The translations under genes were made by a program, and so were the position numbers. This document shows, piece by piece, positions 35,558 through 48,610 of a stretch of DNA of 64,000 nucleotides; the first letter of the stretch is position 1, and every line of letters begins with the position of its first letter. Source of the stretch: Ctena decussata (taxonomy: Eukaryota; Mollusca; Bivalvia; Lucinida; Lucinidae). The stretch lies in assembly GCA_963989385.1 (NCBI GenBank), contig OZ022502.1:8819001-8883000 (forward strand). The letters run 5' to 3'. The notes below the pieces were generated by a model. That model worked only from the letters and a program-made list of their open reading frames with translations. It made no database searches and was not told the origin of the DNA.

Positions 35558-38500
35558 CTTTGGCGTGTAGCTATTACACATCTCACTGTGGTAAGTTTGT
35601 GAATTTTGTGAAATTTTGTTATAAATTAATCTCCAGTTTATGATGTGACTGTTGCACGTTGTGCAGATTTTATCACTACAAAGTTCCTGAAAGGACGCTG
35701 TCCTTCAATAGGATACTTTAAATAAATTTATCTTCCATTTATTGTGTGAATTTAGCTCACACTGTCCAAATATTTTCTGTTGAAAAATCATTGTTTTCCA
35801 TGACTAGCCTGTTGACAAGCAATAGCTATTTTTCTGCCATATTGTGAAAGACGTAGTCTTCCTACTTAGACCCAAAGAAGTTTCTCTTTGGTCCCAGATA
35901 ATTTGTTTTTGTTCATGCAATCTTACACTGGTACAGTGTGACAGGTTGTAGTCTGGGTGGTCTTGGTCTGACTCCCAATATTATTTAGCTCTATACTGAA
36001 TAATAGTGTCTACTATCAGGTTAGCCATAATGAGAGATGTTATCTTCAAAAAAAAAAAAAAAGGAAAAGAAAGGAATTTTTCACTGGAGATTATTTTACA
36101 AATGATATTCAGGCGCCCTGACAATTGTAACCTCAGATTATAGTGCAAATGAAAATTTATATCCTGACCATGCCAATGCATGTCAGTTCAGATTATTTTA
36201 TAATTATTCCCTGAGCATGCTGAAAGCATGTAAGCTCATAACTAGTAAACAACTCATGTTAGACAGTTGTTGGTCTGTAAAGAAGTACATACTGGTTACA
36301 TGTGGGTACAGTTATCTTGACCCAGATATGATATACTGGGTAGTTTTAGACCTTGCAGAGGCAAGATACTGTTTTATGTTTACCCTTATAACCTGTATCT
36401 ATCTTGTACACTAGAAGTCAGTTTTAGTGTCAGAATGGCATTAAATCGAGAAATGTAAGGAGAGGAATGAATTCCGCCTTTCATAATCTGTGCCAAATAT
36501 ACAGTGGACCTTTCACCCCCACTGCCCCTAAGGCCTTTAGGTCTTGGGAATCTTTACCTTATATTGTGTTCAGCAGTTTTGTATGAGTTTTCCTACAATA
36601 ATAATTAGGTTTCCTGTTATACACTGACAGGTTAACCTGTATAATTGGCAAGAATTCTGCAGAATGCAGTATTTTGCCTGTTTGTGCAGTGACACAAAAC
36701 AACTCAACAAAGATTATATGTCGACAGGGGAAAATTATTTCCTATGTCTTATTTCTGCTTGTATAGCAGGTGAGAAAAACTGCTGTATTCACTTCAAAAT
36801 TGTTATAGTACAACTTATGTAAGAGTTGTACCGGGCTACAGAAGCCTATATCATATCACTTTTCTTGGTTCATGAAGATAAATGTTTGTACTGAGAAATT
36901 CTCAGACTCAAACAAAATAAATAAAATAAAGATGGTCTATAATTAATAAATTGACACATAATATAATAATAATATATGAATAAATAATAGAAGAAAAAAA
37001 AAAATAAATAAAAAAAAATAAAAAAATAAATAAATAAAAAGAAGGCATGAATCCTATAATATTATGCCAGAGATTTGTTTTACATAGTACATGTCTACAT
37101 ACATGTACATACAGCAGCAAATGTAGATTTCTTCCTCATAGATAGTCGTTGGTTGGTGTGTAACAGATCACAATAATACCAGTAAAAAATAATTTATATT
37201 ATCAGAAAGTTGTGATGATGCTTTCTGTTCTTATTAAATTTGAAAATGAGCTCAGTCTTTGAGGCATTTTCTCAGTCTGGACTGGAAACAGAGATTTTAA
37301 TAGTTGATTTATACTGCTACATCATTGAAGATGAAAAAAAAAAAAAAAAAAAATAACAATGATAAAAATGATCACAAGAATAGTGATATCCAAGTATTTG
37401 GAATAATACTTCCAAAACAATCAGAGATGTTTAACTGTTATTATACACAGAGACTGACACTTTATGTTGTCAGCTGACGTGTAGAGTTAAAAAAGAATAC
37501 TGAAGGTGGTCATTTCCATCACATGGAACTCATATTGTTCAATGTGATTTCCATTCTATGTATTTTTGTGTTTGAGAAATATTGGCCTTCTTGCCACAAA
37601 CAAGACAGTAAGTCCTGATGGTTGTTTTTACTGTTTGGTGATAATTGATCAAAAATCTTTATTTAAAATACCATATTTGTCTGTTCATTATTACAACAAC
37701 GGCTGTATATTTTTTCTCTAGATCATGGTCAGCGTAATGACACAACATTCACATTTCTGCCACAAGTCCATTAAGCATTAAAACAGAAGATTTTGTGTCT
37801 TTACCTTTATATAAAATTATTATTAATCAAGGCTGAATATTGCAGGTTTATTGTTAATTATGAATTGATTAAATATTCATGATAAATGATGTCAGTATAA
37901 AAAATGAGTATTACAGAGAAAAGAGAGACCTATTTCCTCCTGTTACTGGTTTTGTTCAGAATTTTCATTTCTTTATGGTAAATACGGCTATAACAAGCCT
38001 TACTGTTTATGTTTGTATCATATTAGTGATAAGCAAGATTTAATTAATACTTCCTATTACAGAAGAGTTTGATTTATAGAAACCATATAACATGATGGTT
38101 AAAAATATATTGTTTCATTTTTGGTTTCATGACAGTTAGGTTTTATAGAAAATTTTTGCATGTTTTGTCCGAATGTTGAGAGTAATTTTGGTAGTCAAAT
38201 GCTTCATTGGATTTGATATACCATACAATATGAACCAAAAGATTGGTAATAATTATTTTATACTGTACTGTTCAATGTACCAGTAAAGATATATTTTAAA
38301 CTTGAAGTAGTTATTTAAGGAACTTACAAGTATTCAGCAAAAATAAATAAATAAATAAATAAAGCAGCTTTTAAGCTGTCAGAAGCTACTTACATTATTC
38401 TTAGTGGCTGAATCTGTAAGATCTGTGTAAATTAGAAACATTACAAGATCTTTTCTGTCTCTAGGAGTCTCCATGTGCTTTAGTTGTAAATAGATAAATA

Positions 38501-39921
38501 AATAAATAAATAAATAAAATTCTAATCAGTTGTGTCAGCATAACTGCATATGAGTTTATGCCTGTATAGTAAGCAAGTAAAGTCTTTATTTTACGAGGGT
38601 GACAACATTTAGCAATACAACTAATCTTCCATAGAACTTGGTTTTTTATTTTATCACTTCAGGCAGTAAATTGCTGTTGTCTTTGCACACAGTCCTTTTC
38701 ATTCAAGTGTATTATTCTCTGAAAATGAAGTTCATTATACTTGCTCATAATTATTACTTTTATTGTTATAAATTATCATCATTATTAAAAAAAAAAAAAA
38801 AAAAAAAATGAATGAAAGTTAAATCTGTTGTACTAACAGTGAAGACATTATTTGCTGTGTGCCTATTGTACAGACTTTACTTATTCAGGATTCCGTTTGG
38901 GGCTATAATGTGAGACTTGAATGGGTATGAATTTAGTCCTCAGTTTGAAAAGTAGATCTTCTCTGTGTTTTCTATTCATTACTGGTGCACAGACAGATGT
39001 ACATGTATTTATCAGCTGTACTTATTAGATATATAATTTACTTAGGAAGTTTATTAAAAGTTACAGAATTCAAATTATTAATGAATAATAGCTAGTTGAT
39101 GTAAAACAATTTATGAGAAATTAGTTAAGAATTGTAAAATAAATAAAATGATTTTGTGTATTAGATGCTGCTGAAAATTCAGTCAATTTCTGAAAGAGGT
39201 AACAGTTGTATCTTTAGATTTTTACACACATACACATACACACAAAAAAAAGAAAAAAAAAAAAAAAAGAAGTGAAATCTCTGAATCTAAAGTTTTGTGA
39301 AAAATTTGCATAATGCAATCGTAACAGTTTACCTATTTTATATTTGTATGGGGAATTTACCAGTATTGCCTGTGTTGGGAAGTTCTGTCAATGGTTTTCC
39401 ACAAACGTGTTTTATAGTGTTGAAAATTTTTCTAATCCTAAGATAGGTCTATGTTCTTTAATTTTCCATTATGATGTTATTCTTTTAAATGAAAACATTT
39501 AGACAGTTGCAACTGTCAGTCTTTTGCAGAAAAAAAAAAGAAAAAAAGAAGGTCCAGAAGTGTTCCTGGATATATTGTTATCTTGTAGTATTATCCTGAT
39601 TTTGAGATTTTTATAGGTTTTTTTTTTAGTATGTTTGTTAATTGAGATTTGTATGTTATGGGTGTAGAATTTTTAAAAGTGTATGCCAGCAGTTGTTCTG
39701 CTTTGTATAATGCAGATACAGATATACATGAATTATTATATATTTGATTCACCAGATTTGAGTCATTTGGTTTACAAGTAAATATCACAAATAAATTTCC
39801 ATTTTAACACTAATTTCTCCAGAAAGACTATCATTATCTGTTTTTGATGATTAATACATTTACTGGCACATCAAAACTTTCTTCATGGTTTTATATGCCT
39901 AATGTTTTGTTGCCGTTAAAA

Positions 39922-40037
39922 ATGCTATCTCATACTTGTGAAAGCTGAAGGCTTTATGAAAATAATGCACCCTCATCCAAGCTTTAGTGCAGGATGAAGG
40001 TCATTATTGGAATAAAGCCGGAGGCTGAGCAAGTATG
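39922..40037. repeat. Internal complementary region of the DIRS-like element
   Basis: Positions 39922-39963 are the exact complement of the left end 35404-35445. Then AAT. Positions 39967-40037 are the exact complement of the right end 40277-40347. Together they represent the junction of a circularised element, as the internal complementary region does in DIRS1. Confidence 0.85.
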
Positions 40038-40155
40038 CACCCACCCATAACACGGTTATTAAATATTAAGAACATATTATGTAATAACATTATTGATAGA
40101 ATTATATTTCATTGAACCCTCCCAGTTATTTGCATGCAACAAAACATACATCTTT

Positions 40156-40347
40156 AAAATATGACCTGTTATGGTGAATACCTGCTTTATATAGGTGTGG
40201 TCACATGGTCTTACCAGATTTACTCTCTTTGAAAGGGCGTTGCACAGTGAGCTACACTGCCAATGATATGCTATCTCATACTTGCTCAGCCTCCGGCTTT
40301 ATTCCAATAATGACCTTCATCCTGCACTAAAGCTTGGATGAGGGTGC
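40156..40347 (-). repeat. Right inverted terminal repeat of the DIRS-like element
   Basis: It pairs with the left repeat and extends about 40 bp further outward than the left one. A longer right repeat is also described for DIRS1. The outer end GGATGAGGGTGC abuts ATT. Confidence 0.8.
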
Positions 40348-40456
40348 ATTTTCCAATATGTAAGGGGTGTTTCTGAAAGTGTTTCTAATTTAAGGTGGTG
40401 ATTTATGGTATATGTAAAAATCTGCATGAAACCATAAAAAAGTAATGTATCTCCCT

Positions 40457-42492
40457 AAACCTGACCTGTATTTTATGACGGATTTTGCCCAACATCGAAC
40501 TTGACCTGTATTTTATGATTATATACCTGTGTATAAAATGTGAATTCAATACACCAATGCTTTTAAAAGATATCGAACGGAAACCATTTCTTCATAAAAA
40601 ATAAAGTTGAAAAAGGGCCATAACTCCCACAATAATCGACGGATTTTGCCCAACATCAAACTTGACCTGTATGTTATGATTATATACCTGTGTATAAAAT
40701 ATGAATTCAATACACCAATGCTTTCAAAAGATATCGAACGGAAACCATTTTTACATACAAAATTTATAAAGTCGAAAAAGGGCCATAACTCCTACAATAA
40801 TCGACGGAATTTGCCCAACATCGAACTTGACCTGTATTTTATGATTATATACCTGTGTATAAAATATGAATTCAATACACCAATGCTTTCAAAAGATATC
40901 GAACGGAAACCATTTCTTTATAGAAACAGAAGTTGAAAAAGGGCCATAACTCCAACAATAATTGACGGATTTTACCCAACATCGAACTTGACCTGTATTT
41001 TATGATTATATAGCTGTGTATAAAATATGAATTCAATACACCAATGCTTTCAAAAGATATCGAACGGAAACCATTTTTTCATAGAAACAGAAGTCGAAAA
41101 AGGGCCATAACTCCTACAATAATAGACAGATTTTACCCAACATCAAACTTGACCTGTATTTTATGATTATATAGCTGTGTATGAAATATGAATTCAATAC
41201 ACCAATGCTTTCAAAAGATATTGAACGGAAACCATTTCCAACGTACGCACGCTACACTACGTACGCTACGTACGTACGGACAGGGGTGATACTATATGCC
41301 CCCCCTCCCCCCCACCATTTTAAATGGCGGGGGCATAAAAAATAATACAGCATTGGACCTACAAGAATAAATATTTCACAGGACATTTTTATTCATCAAG
41401 GAGAACAATTGCGCCAATTTATTTTGAAATCCATGCATAAATTAGAAGTAATATCGTGGACATGCTTAACAGTTTTATCATTTAACCTTCTAGTGTGACC
41501 TTGGACCTACCAGAATAAGTGCTTCACATGACACTTATAATCAAGGGGGACAACTGCCAAATTATTTTGAAATCCATCCGTAAATATAGAAGAAATGGTC
41601 TCGACAAGCTCTATTTATGACCATTGTATCATTCCAAAAATGACCTTGACCTTCAACCTACCTGAACAAATGTTTCAAATAGCATGTTACTCATTAAGAA
41701 GGGGAACGACTGTGCCCAGTTATTTTGAAATCCATGCATAAATATAGCAGAAATACCCTGGACAAGCTCAATTTATGATTTATGCATTATATCATTTGAC
41801 CTTCAAGTGTGACCTTGACCTTGGACCTACCTGAACAAATATTTCAAATTGCACTTCTACGAATCAAGGAGAACAATTGTGCCCAATTATTTTGAAATCC
41901 AAACATAAGTGTAGAAGTTATGGCCCGGACAAGCTCAATTTATGACAATTTTATCATTTGACCTTCAAGTGTGACCTTGACCTTGGACCTACCTGACCAA
42001 ATGTTTCAAATGGCACTTTTACTCATCAATGAGAACAATTGTGCCAAATTATTTTGAAATCCATCCATACTTTCGTACAGGTGAGCTAATAAAAATGACT
42101 GAGCTGCTTCCTTTGTAAATGTATCCATTAACCTAAAGGTACTGGATAATAATGTCAAAAGCTTATGATGTGGTCCCTAAGGCATCTTACCTAACTGTTG
42201 GTGAGATCTTAAAACCCAAGCTCACTGACACCCAGTAGACTCTTGTATCTCAATTATTGCAGGATAATAAGCCTCTGGCTTCCTGTCAGATCTTTTTGCT
42301 ATTAAATTTGTACTATTTGTCTTCTGTTTGTAACTTTTATGAAATTGAAATAAAATATACTTAACTATACATGTATTAGGTACATTTTCCAATATGTAAG
42401 GGGTGTTTCTGAAAGTGTTTCTAATTTAAGGTGGTGATTTATGGTATATGTAAAAATCTGCATGAAACCATAAAAAAGTAATGTATCTCCCT
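40457..42492 (+). repeat. 2,036-bp tandem repeat, copy 3
   Basis: Same organisation and length as copy 1, with an intact GGTACATTTTCC site at about 42379. Junctions at both ends are TCTCCCT/AAAC(T/C)TGACCTG. Confidence 0.85.
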
Positions 42493-44528
42493 AAACTTGA
42501 CCTGTATTTTATGACGGATTTTGCCCAACATCGAACTTGACCTGTATTTTATGATTATATACCTGTGTATAAAATGTGAATTCAATACACCAATGCTTTT
42601 AAAAGATATCGAACGGAAACCATTTCTTCATAAAAAATAAAGTTGAAAAAGGGCCATAACTCCCACAATAATCGACGGATTTTGCCCAACATCAAACTTG
42701 ACCTGTATTTTATGATTATATACCTGTGTATAAAATATGAATTCAATACACAAATGCTTTCAAAAGATATCGAACGGAAACCATTTTTACATACAAAATT
42801 TATAAAGTCGAAAAAGGGCCATAACTCCTACAATAATCGACGGAATTTGCCCAACATCAAACTTGACCTGTATTTTATGATTATATACCTGTGTATAAAA
42901 TATGAATTCAATACACCAATGCTTTCAAAAGATATCGAACGGAAACCATTTCTTTATAGAAACAGAAGTTGAAAAAGGGCCATAACTCCAACAATAATTG
43001 ACGGATTTTACCCAACATCGAACTTGACCTGTATTTTATGATTATATAGCTGTGTATAAAATATGAATTCAATACACCAATGCTTTCAAAAGATATTGAA
43101 CGGAAACCATTTTTTCATAGAAACAGAAGTCGAAAAAGTGCCATAACTCCCACAATAATAGACAGATTTTACCCAACATCAAACTTGACCTGTATTTTAT
43201 GATTATATAGCTGTGTATGAAATATGAATTCAATACACCAATGCTTTCAAAAGATATTGAACGGAAACCATTTCCAACGTACGCACGCTACACTAGGTAC
43301 GCTACGTACGTACGGACAGGGGTGATACTATATGCCCCCCTCCCCCCCACCATTTTAAATGGCGGGGGCATAAAAAATAATACAGCATTGGACCTACAAG
43401 AATAAATATTTCACAGGACATTTTTATTCATCAAGGAGAACAATTGCGCCAATTTATTTTGAAATCCATGCATAAATTAGAAGTAATATCGTGGACATGC
43501 TTAACAGTTTTATCATTTAACCTTCTAGTGTGACCTTGACCTTGGACCTACCAGAATAAATGCTTCACATGACACTTATAATCAAGGGGGAAAACTGCCA
43601 AATTATTTTGAAATCCATCCGTAAATATAGAAGAAATGGTCTCGACAAGCTCTATTTATGACCATTGTATCATTCCAAAAATGACCTTGACCTTCAACCT
43701 ACCTGAACAAATGTTTCAAATAGCATGTTACTCATTAAGAAGGGGAACGACTGTGCCCAGTTATTTTGAAATCCATGCATAAATATAGCAGAAATACCCT
43801 GGACAAGCTCAATTTATGATTTATGCATTATATCATTTGACCTTCAAGTGTGACCTTGACCTTGGACCTACCTGAACAAATATTTCAAATTGCACTTCTA
43901 CGAATCAAGGAGAACAATTGTGCCCAATTATTTTGAAATCCAAACATAAGTGTAGAAGTTGTGGCCCGGACAAGCTCAATTTATGACAATTTTATCATTT
44001 GACCTTCAAGTGTGACCTTGACCTTGGACCTACCTGACCAAATGTTTCAAATGGCACTTTTACTCATCAATGAGAACAATTGTGCCAAATTATTTTGAAA
44101 TCCATCCATACTTTCGTACAGGTGAGCTAATAAAAATGACTGAGCTGCTTCCTTTGTAAATGTATCCATTAACCTAAAGGTACTGGATAATAATGTCAAA
44201 AGCTTATGATGTGGTCCCTCATCTAACCTAACTCTTGGTGAGATCTTAAACCCAAGCTCACTGACACCCAGTAGACTCTTGTATCTCAATTATTGCAGGA
44301 TAATAAGCCTCTGGCTTCCTGTCAGATCTTTTTGCTATTAAATTTGTACTATTTGTCTTCTGTTTGTAACTTGTATGAAATTGAAATAAAATATACTTAA
44401 CTATACATGTATTAGGTACATTTTCCAATAAGTAAGGGGTGTTTCTGAAAGTGTTTCTTATTTAAGGTGGTGATTTATGGTATATGTAAAAATCTGCATG
44501 AAACCATAAAAAAGTAATGTATCTCCCT
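42493..44528 (+). repeat. 2,036-bp tandem repeat, copy 4
   Basis: The last copy. At 44528 the sequence does not jump back to core but continues into the complete TTAA element. This shows where the duplicated unit originally ended. It has a small deletion near 44219 relative to the other copies. Confidence 0.85.
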
Positions 44529-45419
44529 GAAAGTTATCAGACTTCTTATTTTTGTTGTTCTTTACAGTTTAGAATACAAAATAGATGTATATTGTACATG
44601 CTGCTTAAAAAAGTGATTTTAAGATCAAAGGGTAATTTTCTGCGAATAAATCTGAAAAAATAATATCGTTATTGAAAATTTACGTAGTGCTGAAGGTGCA
44701 TTATTGCATAAAAAAGAGCGTCCTAGCAATTATTTATTCCAACTCTTTCTCAAATTGTAACGTAGACCAGATGAAAACGGTGGCTGTTTCTCAAATTTCA
44801 ACCAAGTACAAAGTAACTGTACACTGGACGCATTTATTAAATATAGGGTAGGCAAGCATACCTATGTTAACACCTACAATATAAATAATACATTACAGAC
44901 ATGATCAGTGGTATGTAGATGAAATTGTTCAACCTTGTTAAAATAGTATCACCTGTCTCACCTGTGTGTTTTGACAAAAAAATTTGGACACAGACTGCAT
45001 CTTTTTTCATCTGTTCAGCCTGATAATGTGTGAAAAAGTTTGAAAAAATATTTGCTAGGACGCTCTCCATTATGCAACAAGGTACTCTAAGCACTAAGTA
45101 TATTTTCAATAATGATATTATTTTTTCAGATTTATTCGCAGAAAATTACCCTTTGATCTTCTCTTATAAAAACACTTTTTAACATAAACAAATGCTGCAT
45201 TTTGGGATTCTAAATTATGAGAAACAACATAAAGAAGGCATCTGCTAAGTTTTGGAAAGATCAGTGTTATTTTGAGTATTTTATGCAGATTTTTGTCTTT
45301 GTCCCAAATCAGTGATTTAACATAAAGAAGGCATCTGCCAAGTTTTGGAAAGATCAGTGTTATTTTGAGTATTTTATGCAGATTTTTGTCTTTGTCCCAA
45401 ATCAGTGATTATCACCACC
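44466..45419. mobile_element. TTAA-flanked element with long inverted repeats
   Basis: Flanked by TTAA (44462-44465 and 45420-45423), with ends GGTGGTGAT / ATCACCACC. Inverted similarity extends over about 300 bp. It is strongest at about 44605-44760 against about 45030-45180 (GATCAAAGGGTAATTTTCTG, AGAGCGTCCTAGCAA). A 93-bp direct duplication lies at 45226-45318/45319-45410. The TTAA target fits piggyBac-like elements, but there is no transposase. Only its first ~60 bp occurs in the 2,036-bp units. Confidence 0.65.
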
Positions 45420-45663
45420 TTAATTTGAATGATATCTTGTTATCAGTTTCCTACTTTTTTTCAGGAACTTCTGTATTTATTGCTCAAATGTTCATTTGCT
45501 GCTTGAATCTTATTTTACAACAGTCCATTAAAACTGTTGTGGCAAGGCAATAAAACTGCCAACTATGTGAGCTGCGCAGTAGGGAGTTAACTTTGTCAAT
45601 ATGCTAGCTCATAAACAGAACTACAATGCTGTCAAAACTAAAATCTCTTCTACTTGATTTCAC

Positions 45664-46000
45664 AATAAAAGGCCATCGGCCAAGTGTCACCTGACATTTG
45701 AAATGTGTCACAAACTGCAGCCCTTTATTCTGTTTTAGAGTAATTGTATGGCCAAAAACAGGAAATAGGTGTATTACAGAACCTGGTAAGCAAATAATAA
45801 TTGAAGCATAAGCAAAGACATATACCCAATAAAAGGCCATCGGCCAAGTGTCACCCGACGTTTGAAATGCGTTACAAACTTCAGCCCTTTATTCTGTTTC
45901 AGAGTAAATATATGGCCAAAAACAGAAAATATATATATTACAGAACCTGGTTTACAAGCAAATGATAACTGAACATAAGCAAAGACATATACCCAATTAC
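45664..46000 (+). repeat. 164-bp direct duplication
   Basis: AATAAAAGGCCATCGGCCAA begins at both 45664 and 45828. The copies run in parallel to ATACCCAAT. They contain the small palindrome GGCCATCGGCC. They adjoin the first family E copy and may belong to its core. Confidence 0.75.
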
Positions 46001-48610
46001 TGGGCCTCTTTATAAAATACTTAAGTTCAGAACGGGGCATATATGTGTAAAATCAGGTTACTGAAACTATAGGCCCTTACAAAATGACCAAAACCTCAAG
46101 ACTGTATACCCAGTAACAGAGATGGGGTCAATTACATTGGAAAGTAATTAATTACCATTACCATTACATTGCAGTATTAGCATTACCATTACCATTACCA
46201 TTACACAGTTCTGGGACAAGTAATTAATTAAATTACCATTACTTGGCAAATGTAATGCATTACCATTACTCATTACATTTTTCCATCACAACTTTTCACT
46301 TATAAAATAAGTGGAGGGAAAAATATATTAAACTTTTATTTGCCCCATTACAATAGATCATGCAGAGATGAAGAGTTGTGTTTCCTCTTCACATTTACCC
46401 CATAGAAGGAATTTGCATATTACATGTAGTTTTTTTTTCATCAGGTTACAGTGGATTCCTAAGCGTTTGTTGTTTTTATTCTTTGAGACGGGTGGATGTG
46501 CTTGAACTTGTTTTTAAAGATTGATATTCATCTGTATGTTTCTCTTGGAAAAAAAAGTGAAAGTTTTGAATTTTACCTTACGGTACGGATATAGTCAATA
46601 CACACTTTTTCTGTCATCTTATGGTTCATTGACTGAGGGACAAAAAGGTGTGGTAATCCACTGACACTAATTAACAAAAGTTGAAAACACCTGACTGGTC
46701 CACAAAGATAAGGTCATGGCTGGTTGCATGTTTTTCTCTTGATATCTAAGTAAAACAACAGACTGGACTCTGATATGAATGACAAAACACTGAATTTTTC
46801 TTTGATACCCGCCTGGTAAAAAAATTTAGGTAACAGTTTGACTTTGGAGGAATTATGTGTTTTTCACACTATTGTCTAAAAGTAGAATAAGATTACAGAC
46901 TGTCGGATGTCATCTTATACTGTCATTGTATATATCCTCACGGGCTTCATAGCCTATTGGAAGTTTGAATAAAATATGTTCTGTTCTGTTAATAAAAGTC
47001 ATAAGATGGTCTTTGAATATCAGATAGAGAAAGAATATTGTTGTAACATGTACATGAAAAAAGAATGAGGTTTTTCCTTCACATGATTGTGTTGTGAAGT
47101 TTGATGCCACTTTCAAGCTTTCTGATATATAGCTTTATTCACTCAGTGTTCAGAGGGAAGGGGGGATGCTTATTCTGTTGTTAGTATTTCTTTTGAATTA
47201 CCTGATATTAAGTGATCAAACTAATTTTTGTGCCAAAAGAAAATTTTGTTTACTGCAGAAATCAATGATTAGTCTATTTTTATGTTTTTATTATCAAAAA
47301 TACCTGTTGACTAGTGGGACAGGATCATTATCACATTTGATATCCAGAAGCAACAAAAAATGTAGATAATAACCAGTGTATCATGCACCTGTAGAAAATT
47401 TATTAACAGCAGATATCTTTGAGCAGTAAAATGCATTGCTATTATTTTCCATTGTTGTTGTTGTATTACTGTTAATAATATTATTATTTATTATTACAAT
47501 TTTATTGTTGATTAAATTAATATTCCTTTTTCACTATTACTGTATACTAATAACTTTAGTTGTTTTGGTCTTAAAAAGCAGCTGACAGTGATGCTGATGA
47601 TCATAAACTACTACAAAGTAATGAAAATGTAATGCTAAAAAGCATTACATCATTACAGCATTTTTCTACGTGTAATTAATTAAATTACCATTACATGTAA
47701 TGAAAAAATCCTTCATTACTCATTACTTAGCATTACTTTGAAAAAAGTAATGCATTGTAATGCATTACCATTACTCATTACCATTACCCCATCTCTGCCC
47801 AGTAACAAAATAACAAGAGCCATAATCCTGCTAATGAATCTGATGAAAAATGAACAATGCATTTATGAAAATTCAGCCCATTAATATGAATAGTTCTGGA
47901 GTTAGCCCTTTACCTTTAAGTGAATGTCTACTATCTATGAAAGGGGGAATAACTCTGTCACTTATAATTTAGCACATCCTAACAATACATGTAATCAGAA
48001 TAATCAATTTACCAAATGCTAATAGCATACCAAATTTCAGCTCTCTCGGTCAAACGATTCAAAAGTTGGAAAAATGCCAAAAACGACAAAGGGCCATAAC
48101 TTTGTAAAAAATAGGACAACTGAAATTCCAAAATCACATGCACATCTTCAGATCATGATGAAACAATCTGCACAATTTCAAGTAAATCTGATACAAGATG
48201 TTGCAGGAGTTGCGGGGACAAGGTCTAAGTCAGCAAGGGCCGTAACTCCATTAAAAATGGCCGAAACAAAAATAAAAAACCACATGCACATCTTCATATC
48301 GTAAGAATACAATCTGTAAAATTTCAAATCAATCTCATGAAAGATGTAGGAGGAGCTGCGGGGACATGATTTCGGAAGGTCTGAGTCAGCAAGGGCTGTA
48401 ACTCCATCAAAAATAACCGAAACAAAAATCGAATGCCACATGCACATCTTCATATCATAAGAATACAATCTGTAAAATTTAAAATCAATCCGATGAAAGA
48501 TCTAGGAGGAGTTGCGGGGACAAGATTTCGGATGGACGGACGGATGGACGGATGCACACACAGATGGACGAGGGTCATTTCTATAGTCCCCCTCTGCCTA
48601 TGTCGGGTGC
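46001..48610 (+). mobile_element. HINE-like family E, copy 1
   Basis: The core units contain 'GGGCCATAACT', 'CACATGCACATCTTC' and GGAGTTGCGGGGACAAG. The tail is GGATGGACGGACGGATGGACGG. The 3' end is CTATAGTCCCCCTCTGCCTATGTCGGGTG. It is split by a hAT element (46117-47797). Directly after 48610 the core starts again (AATTACTGGACCTC, compare 46001 AATTACTGGGCCTC), so copy 2 is a tandem duplicate. Confidence 0.6.
46117..47797. mobile_element. hAT-type non-autonomous element, 1,681 bp
   Basis: The termini are CAGAGATGGGG / CCCCATCTCTG, with the 8-bp target duplication CCCAGTAA at 46109-46116 and 47798-47805. Both ends carry dense ATTACCATTAC/GTAATGCATTAC motifs. The family E copy at 48611 lacks it at the matching place. 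The interior has no transposase frame. Confidence 0.9.

Larger units (their letters stand above)
35401..40350. mobile_element. DIRS-like (tyrosine-recombinase retrotransposon) non-autonomous element
   Basis: A 4,947-bp insertion with ATT at both borders (35401-35403 and 40348-40350) splits one 2,036-bp unit. The empty site GGTAC-ATT-TTCC is present in the other three units. Inverted terminal repeats lie at 35404-35557 and 40156-40347. An internal complementary region at 39922-40037 reads as the exact complement of the right end joined to the left end through a single ATT, the hallmark of DIRS1-type elements. The interior (35600-39900) is AT-rich with many A runs and (AAAT)n. It has no frame above about 70 residues, so no Gag, RT/RNase H, recombinase or methyltransferase is visible. 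Its mobilisation would need an autonomous partner. A palindromic DNA transposon with a 3-bp duplication is the alternative, but would not explain the joined-end region. Confidence 0.75.
33475..40456 (+). repeat. 2,036-bp tandem repeat, copy 2, split by a DIRS-like insertion
   Basis: It begins at the junction TCTCCCT/AAACTTGACCTG. Family B 3' hairpin at about 34313-34352; family A-type end at about 35098-35108. Removing the insertion 35401-40347 restores a 2,035-2,036-bp unit. It differs from copy 1 by scattered single substitutions only. Confidence 0.85.

Noticed and set aside
35981..37120. Short frames in the DIRS-like interior as decayed recombinase or RT
   Set aside because: None shows YxDD-like, RNase H or tyrosine-recombinase R..H.R..Y motifs. 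They are AT-rich chance frames.
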